DNA from: Cellvibrio sp.
GTDB taxonomy: Bacteria; Pseudomonadota; Gammaproteobacteria; Pseudomonadales; Cellvibrionaceae
Length of the DNA stretch: 8,774 nucleotides
Assembly (NCBI GenBank): GCA_021323495.1
Contig: JAJQJO010000144.1
Location: forward strand, 1 to 8,774
Direction of reading: 5' to 3'
The position numbers and the translations under genes were made by a program. How positions within the stretch are numbered: position 1 is the stretch's first letter; every line of letters starts with the position of its first letter. Shown piece by piece: positions 5,344 through 8,774 of this stretch. The notes under the pieces were generated by a model, which made no database searches, was not told the DNA's origin, and saw only the letters and a list, made by a program, of their open reading frames with translations.

Positions 5344-6549
5344 CTATTCTACGCTATTTTTACCCGCTAATTTTTTGTTGTTGTAAGCAAACCAAAGTTG
5401 GCAAGCAATCACACCTATCACGCCGGATAACATCAGCAGCGAAAACGGCATAGCAGTGCCTGTGTAAAAATAAGCGAGCAATGGCCCGGCAAATGCTCCG
5501 CTACCAAAACGTAAGGTACCCATTACCGCTGTTGCCGTACCAGAGTTGTAGGGAAATTTCATTAATACCAGTGCATCGGTGTTAGTGGATATCAATGTCA
5601 GGCCAGCCATCAATGGTGCAATAGTGAATACGCTGAACCAGATAGTGAACCCAAGATAATTAAATACACAGAGCAACAAAGCGCTGGCCAGTGCAAGTGC
5701 CAAACCTGCACGCAACATCCGCAGCGAGCCGAGGTGCGTCACCAGGCGGCTATTGATAAAGTTGGCAACAATCAAACAGATAACATTAATACCAAACAAA
5801 ATGCTGAATGCTTGTTCACTTACACCGAAATAATTAATGTAGATAAACGAAACCGCCGTGATAAAACAAAAGAATGAAAAAGAACCGAACATCATGCTCG
5901 CTATCAATGGCCGTGCGAGGGGATTGGAAAAAACAATTTTGTAACCGCTAAAAAAATTTCCTGCCGCTTTAGGTTGATCATTAATAGGCTTGCCAATTTC
6001 CGGTAACCATTTCCATACCAATGCCAATATCAAGGCGCCATACATTGCCAGTACCACAAAAATACTGTGCCATTCACTTATCCATAAAATTGCGCTGCCG
6101 ATACTCGGTGCAAGCAGCGGAGCTAACATCATTATCATAGATAAATAAGACATCCCTTTGGCTGTGTGCTCCTGATACAAATGCCGCACCAGGCCGGGTA
6201 CTACCACAGTTGCCGCCGCACCGCAAAATGCCTGTAGCGCGCGCAGAAATAAAAAGTGGTTGATATTGTCAACAGATGCGAGCGTGATACTGCAAAGGGT
6301 AAAACCGGTTAAACCAAAAATCGCCAATGGCCTGCGTCCAAGTGAATCGGCGAGCGGGCCAAACAGCAGCATACCCATGCCATAGGCGGCAAGAAAAATA
6401 CTGAGTGATTGCTGCACGCTACCGATATGGCTATCCAGGTCGCGCGCTATGTCGGGCATTGCTGGCAAATACATATCCACCGCCAGCGGTGTAATCGCAA
6501 TTACCGCGGCGAGTAGTATTATTAAAAACGGATGGGATTCTTTTGTCAT
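5344..6549 (-). CDS. Bcr/CflA-family multidrug efflux MFS transporter
   Basis: This 401-aa inner-membrane protein has about 12 predicted membrane segments, the usual length for a Bcr/CflA proton-driven drug exporter. Visible signatures are AVDMYLPAMPDIA (23-35) in TM1, MFS motif A as GPLADSLGRRPL (64-75), and LAPLLAPSIGSAI (142-154) in TM5. By family these pumps export drugs such as bicyclomycin or chloramphenicol; the substrate here cannot be read from sequence. ATG 6549 lacks a strong Shine-Dalgarno sequence, so expression may be modest. The secreted-protein gene lies 93 bp upstream on the same strand and the VF530-like gene 27 bp downstream. The frame appears intact. Confidence 0.92.
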   Translation of the reverse strand: MTKESHPFLIILLAAVIAITPLAVDMYLPAMPDIARDLDSHIGSVQQSLSIFLAAYGMGMLLFGPLADSLGRRPLAIFGLTGFTLCSITLASVDNINHFLFLRALQAFCGAAATVVVPGLVRHLYQEHTAKGMSYLSMIMMLAPLLAPSIGSAILWISEWHSIFVVLAMYGALILALVWKWLPEIGKPINDQPKAAGNFFSGYKIVFSNPLARPLIASMMFGSFSFFCFITAVSFIYINYFGVSEQAFSILFGINVICLIVANFINSRLVTHLGSLRMLRAGLALALASALLLCVFNYLGFTIWFSVFTIAPLMAGLTLISTNTDALVLMKFPYNSGTATAVMGTLRFGSGAFAGPLLAYFYTGTAMPFSLLMLSGVIGVIACQLWFAYNNKKLAGKNSVE

Positions 6550-6642
6550 ATTCAGGTCGCATTACACATTTTGGTTGATGCTACGCGCCTGGCCGCAATT
6601 AAACGATGGGATAAGCCAAATGCAATTACACTAAAAATTCGA

Positions 6643-7092
6643 TCATTGTGAATTGACGGGATGAACACAATTATTTTGCAATTTGGTTATAGCATCACTG
6701 TAAAGGGGTTTTAACAGTTCTAACTGCGTAGTGCCTAAATATTTCCGGGCAAACTCCCACGGCGGAACGCCGTTTTTCCAATCACAATTTACTATTGCAA
6801 TGGTGGCAAGGTTTTGCGCAACGGACATTTTCAAATAGGGGCGATAATTTTTTTCTTGCGCAAAGGCGGAAAACCTATCCAGTTCTGCCAGATAAAATTC
6901 TGCACTTTTATTGAAGCTAACTTTATGCACGCCTGCTTGTTCCATAATTGCTTTTACATAAATTGGTTTAAGCGAGGCTTGTGTTTGCGGCCAATCTTCC
7001 AGATTAAAATTTCCGGTTTGTGCATGACTCGTAACAGCGAGCAAGGGGAACAGCAGGGATAGAATCAACAAGGTTTGGCGCGGAAATAACAT
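6643..7092 (-). CDS. Secreted or periplasmic protein of unknown function
   Basis: I do not recognise this 149-aa protein. Residues 1-24 form a clear signal peptide: MLFPR, a Leu-rich core, then SHA as a probable cleavage site before QTGN. The mature part is about 125 aa and looks mostly helical. It has two cysteines (Cys103, Cys142) that could form a disulfide, and a motif-like stretch NCDWKNGVPPWEFARKYLG (102-120). No lipobox or membrane anchor follows the signal. It is upstream of the Bcr/CflA transporter on the same strand, 93 bp apart, so an operon is possible but not shown. No strong Shine-Dalgarno precedes ATG 7092. The coding call rests on the signal peptide and the coherent frame. Confidence 0.75.
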   Translation of the reverse strand: MLFPRQTLLILSLLFPLLAVTSHAQTGNFNLEDWPQTQASLKPIYVKAIMEQAGVHKVSFNKSAEFYLAELDRFSAFAQEKNYRPYLKMSVAQNLATIAIVNCDWKNGVPPWEFARKYLGTTQLELLKPLYSDAITKLQNNCVHPVNSQ

Positions 7093-7166
7093 TGGTAAAT
7101 TCTCGGTGGAGCACAGGAGAAGGTAATTATACTTGCAGGTGCAATGGCTTTAGCAAACCCAATCGA

Positions 7167-7194
7167 TTGACATTGATATAAAGGCGTGTAAACT
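7167..7194 (+). promoter_or_regulatory. Candidate sigma-70 promoter of the cold-shock gene
   Basis: A perfect TTGACA (7167-7172) is followed after 16 bp by TAAACT (7189-7194), which matches TATAAT at four of six positions. Transcription would start near 7201, giving a leader of roughly 143 nt, comparable with the long cspA leader of E. coli. An alternative -10, TATAGT at 7250-7255, would give about 80 nt but lacks a good -35. Confidence 0.4.
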
Positions 7195-7302
7195 GAGCCT
7201 CAGCTTGAAAGTACGTCTAATATTTATGCACCACATTTCGAAGTTCCAGTATAGTATTTCGTCCTGTTTACATAAGTAATTCCCACATTTCCAGCACAAA
7301 CG

Positions 7303-7312
7303 CCCCTCGGGG
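7303..7312 (+). other. Small GC hairpin in the cold-shock leader
   Basis: CCC (7303-7305) and GGG (7310-7312) close a CTCG loop in an otherwise AT-rich leader, about 22 nt before the ribosome site. It may take part in temperature-dependent leader folding as in other csp genes. This is inference from position only. Confidence 0.3.
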
Positions 7313-7343
7313 TACACTTACTTTTGTATTAATAGGTAATACT

Positions 7344-7553
7344 ATGTCTAAAACTACTACTGGCACTGTTAAATGGTTCAACGAAGCTAAAGGTTTCGGT
7401 TTCATCGAACAAGAATCTGGTCCAGACGTTTTTGCTCACTTCAGCGCTATTTCTGGTTCAGGCTTCAAAACCCTGGCTGAAGGCCAAAAAGTTAGCTTCA
7501 CCGTTACTCAAGGCCAAAAAGGCCCACAAGCTGAAAACATCCAAGCTATCTAA
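7344..7553 (+). CDS. CspA-family cold-shock protein (RNA chaperone)
   Basis: This 69-aa protein is a complete single cold-shock domain that binds single-stranded RNA/DNA in the cytoplasm. TGTVKWFNEAKGFGFIEQ (residues 6-23) contains RNP1 (KGFGFI), and DVFAHF (28-33) is RNP2. The remainder (LAEGQKVSFTVTQGQKGPQAENI) is standard for the family. Codon use is strongly biased to GCT, GGT, AAA, GAA and TTC compared with neighbours, as expected for an abundant protein. TAGGTAAT (7333-7340) serves as the ribosome site and resembles the region before E. coli cspA. Whether it is cold-induced or constitutive (CspC/E-like) cannot be told. It is a single transcription unit ending at the 7599-7630 terminator. 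Confidence 0.96.
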   Translation: MSKTTTGTVKWFNEAKGFGFIEQESGPDVFAHFSAISGSGFKTLAEGQKVSFTVTQGQKGPQAENIQAI

Positions 7554-7585
7554 TATTAGATAGTTTATTAGCGACCAAAGTCGCT
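7546..7585 (+). other. Structured 3' UTR of the cold-shock gene (two hairpins)
   Basis: CTATCTAATATTAGATAG (7546-7563) is a perfect 18-bp palindrome that contains the stop codon. AGCGAC (7570-7575) pairs with GTCGCT (7580-7585) around a CAAA loop. Both come before the terminator and probably protect the mRNA 3' end, or could form part of a 3'-UTR-derived small RNA. Confidence 0.4.
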
Positions 7586-7598
7586 GATGTAACAGCTG

Positions 7599-7630
7599 AA
7601 AGGCGAAATCTTCGGATTTCGCCTTTTTTA
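7599..7630 (+). terminator. Strong intrinsic terminator of the cold-shock gene
   Basis: GGCGAAATC (7602-7610) and GATTTCGCC (7615-7623) form a perfect 9-bp stem closed by a very stable TTCG tetraloop, followed by six T. The A-run before the stem can extend the pairing with the T-run, so it could also act on the minus strand. Confidence 0.93.
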
Positions 7631-7747
7631 TTGCCTGCCGTTTGCTGTTGTGGTGTCTGACAAAGGTCATGACTCGAGCGCATCACCCTTGTATTTGATT
7701 CCCCCTCCCCAATTGTTCCTGAGTCTGCTTATTCCTTGGGAATCATT

Positions 7748-8774
7748 ATGTCTGCCTCAGTCACGGCACCTGCCAATGCGCCCCTATCGCGCCGCCAAAT
7801 TCTGCTCGATCTGCTGCGTCCTTATCGCCTACGCATCCTGTTCGCTCTGGTGGCATTGGTAGTGGCAGCCACCTGTGTGTTGCTGATTGGCCAAGGTCTA
7901 AAGCAAGTGATTGATAAGGGGTTTGTGGCCGGTAGTCCCGAATTGCTCAACTACGCTCTATTAGGGTTGCTGGGGGTTATCCTGGTAATGTCGGTGGCGA
8001 CCTATAGCCGGTTTTACCTTGTCTCCTGGCTGGGTGAGCGCATTACCGCCGATTTGCGCCGCCGGGTATTCTCCCATTTGTTGACCCTCTCTCCGGTATT
8101 CTTTGAGCAAAACCGCACTGGTGATGTGCTTTCCCGTCTCACGAATGACACTACCCAACTTGAAACCGTGATTGGCTCAAGCGTCTCTATGGCGTTACGC
8201 AATGCCCTGCTGATGCTGGGTGGTTTGGTGATGCTGGCAGTAACCAGCTTGAAGTTGATGGCTCTGGTATTGGTTGCCATTCCTTTTGTCCTGGTGCCGA
8301 TTATTGTGTTCGGCCGCCGCTTACGCAAACTTGCTCGTGCCAGTCAGGACAGCGTCGCCGACGTGGGTGCCTATACCGATGAAGTGATCCATGAAATCCG
8401 CACAGTGCAGGCCTACGGCCATGAGTTTGCCTCGGTCGCTGCATTCAATCAGCGTGTCGAGTTCAGTTTCGCTGTGGGTATCAAACGCATCCGTCAGCGT
8501 GCGCTTTTGGTTGCTGCTGTCATCACCCTGGTGTTCAGTGCAGTGGCGATGATTTTATGGGTGGGCGGCCATGATGTCCTGGCTGGCAACATCAGTGGTG
8601 GGGAATTATCGGCTTTTATTTTTTACGCGGTGATAGTCGCGAGCGCCATGGGCACGATTTCAGAAGTGATCGGCGAATTGCAGCGTGCTGCCGGCGCCAC
8701 TGAACGTTTGGTTGAATTACTGGCGACCCCATCGGCATTACCCATGCCTGAAAATCCGCAAACCCTGCCTGAGC
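7748..8774 (+). CDS. MsbA-related ABC exporter, membrane-domain part (partial, 3' end outside window)
   Basis: The 342 visible codons cover the transmembrane domain of a half-size ABC exporter of the MsbA-related subgroup (TIGR02204-like). Six membrane segments are visible at about residues 27-49, 68-90, 147-166, 169-188, 252-272 and 286-306. Family stretches include RFYLVSWLGERITADLRR (88-105), FFEQNRTGDVLSRLTNDTTQ (118-137), and GELQRAAGATERLVELL (309-325) in the last coupling region. The ATP-binding domain should follow beyond 8774. By family it would export lipids or hydrophobic compounds; the substrate is unknown. GGGA at 7738-7741 lies 6 nt before ATG 7748. It follows the cold-shock terminator, so it is a separate unit, but no clear promoter is seen. 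Confidence 0.92.
   Translation, partial: MSASVTAPANAPLSRRQILLDLLRPYRLRILFALVALVVAATCVLLIGQGLKQVIDKGFVAGSPELLNYALLGLLGVILVMSVATYSRFYLVSWLGERITADLRRRVFSHLLTLSPVFFEQNRTGDVLSRLTNDTTQLETVIGSSVSMALRNALLMLGGLVMLAVTSLKLMALVLVAIPFVLVPIIVFGRRLRKLARASQDSVADVGAYTDEVIHEIRTVQAYGHEFASVAAFNQRVEFSFAVGIKRIRQRALLVAAVITLVFSAVAMILWVGGHDVLAGNISGGELSAFIFYAVIVASAMGTISEVIGELQRAAGATERLVELLATPSALPMPENPQTLPE

Noticed and set aside
7205..7226. E. coli-type cold box or promoter at TTGAAA...TAATAT in the cold-shock leader
   Set aside because: Spacing between the boxes is far too short, and the cold-box consensus is not convincingly matched.
7650..8328. Open frames in other frames over the ABC exporter (7650-7862, 7961-8158, 8014-8328)
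   Set aside because: They are shadows of the continuous exporter frame from 7748 to the window end, which has clear family sequence.
1..8774. CRISPR arrays, tRNA/rRNA genes, insertion sequences, prophage or defence genes
   Set aside because: No repeat-spacer pattern, tRNA-like cloverleaf, transposase or terminal inverted repeats were seen on either strand.

Overview
The window looks like chromosomal DNA of a Gram-negative gammaproteobacterium. The grounds are an LpxC-type lipid A enzyme, a VF530-family small protein, a Bcr/CflA efflux pump, an MsbA-related ABC exporter and an OruR-like AraC regulator. The gene set and moderate GC content resemble Cellvibrionaceae (Cellvibrio and relatives), but that placement is inferred from general familiarity, not from a search. 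No transposase, phage gene, CRISPR array, tRNA or rRNA was seen.

Left part (1-1740): a truncated AraC-family regulator on the minus strand is divergent from a stand-alone, divergent LpxC homologue on the plus strand. The 221-bp region between them carries AGGACAA direct repeats at roughly helical spacing and a palindrome ending on the first repeat. This suggests that the regulator controls an accessory LpxC.

Centre (1741-5098): a 395-bp gene-free stretch holds probable terminator structures, a good sigma-54-type -24/-12 match and a GC-rich leader with three hairpins. It leads into a three-gene plus-strand operon. The first gene is a membrane-anchored CheA-like kinase (PilJ-type periplasmic domain, PAS-like domain, HPt, HATPase, no CheW-like domain). 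The second is a single-domain CheY-like receiver and the third a CheX-like phosphatase. Together they encode a complete signal, phosphotransfer and reset circuit with no visible chemoreceptor or CheW.

Right part (5092-7092, minus strand): a secreted protein of unknown function, a Bcr/CflA MFS transporter and a VF530-family small protein, in that transcriptional order. The VF530 gene converges on the CheX gene, and a small hairpin spans both stop codons.

Far right (7093-8774, plus strand): a CspA-family cold-shock gene with a long leader, a structured 3' UTR and a textbook terminator, followed by the 5' part of an MsbA-related ABC exporter that runs off the window before its nucleotide-binding domain.
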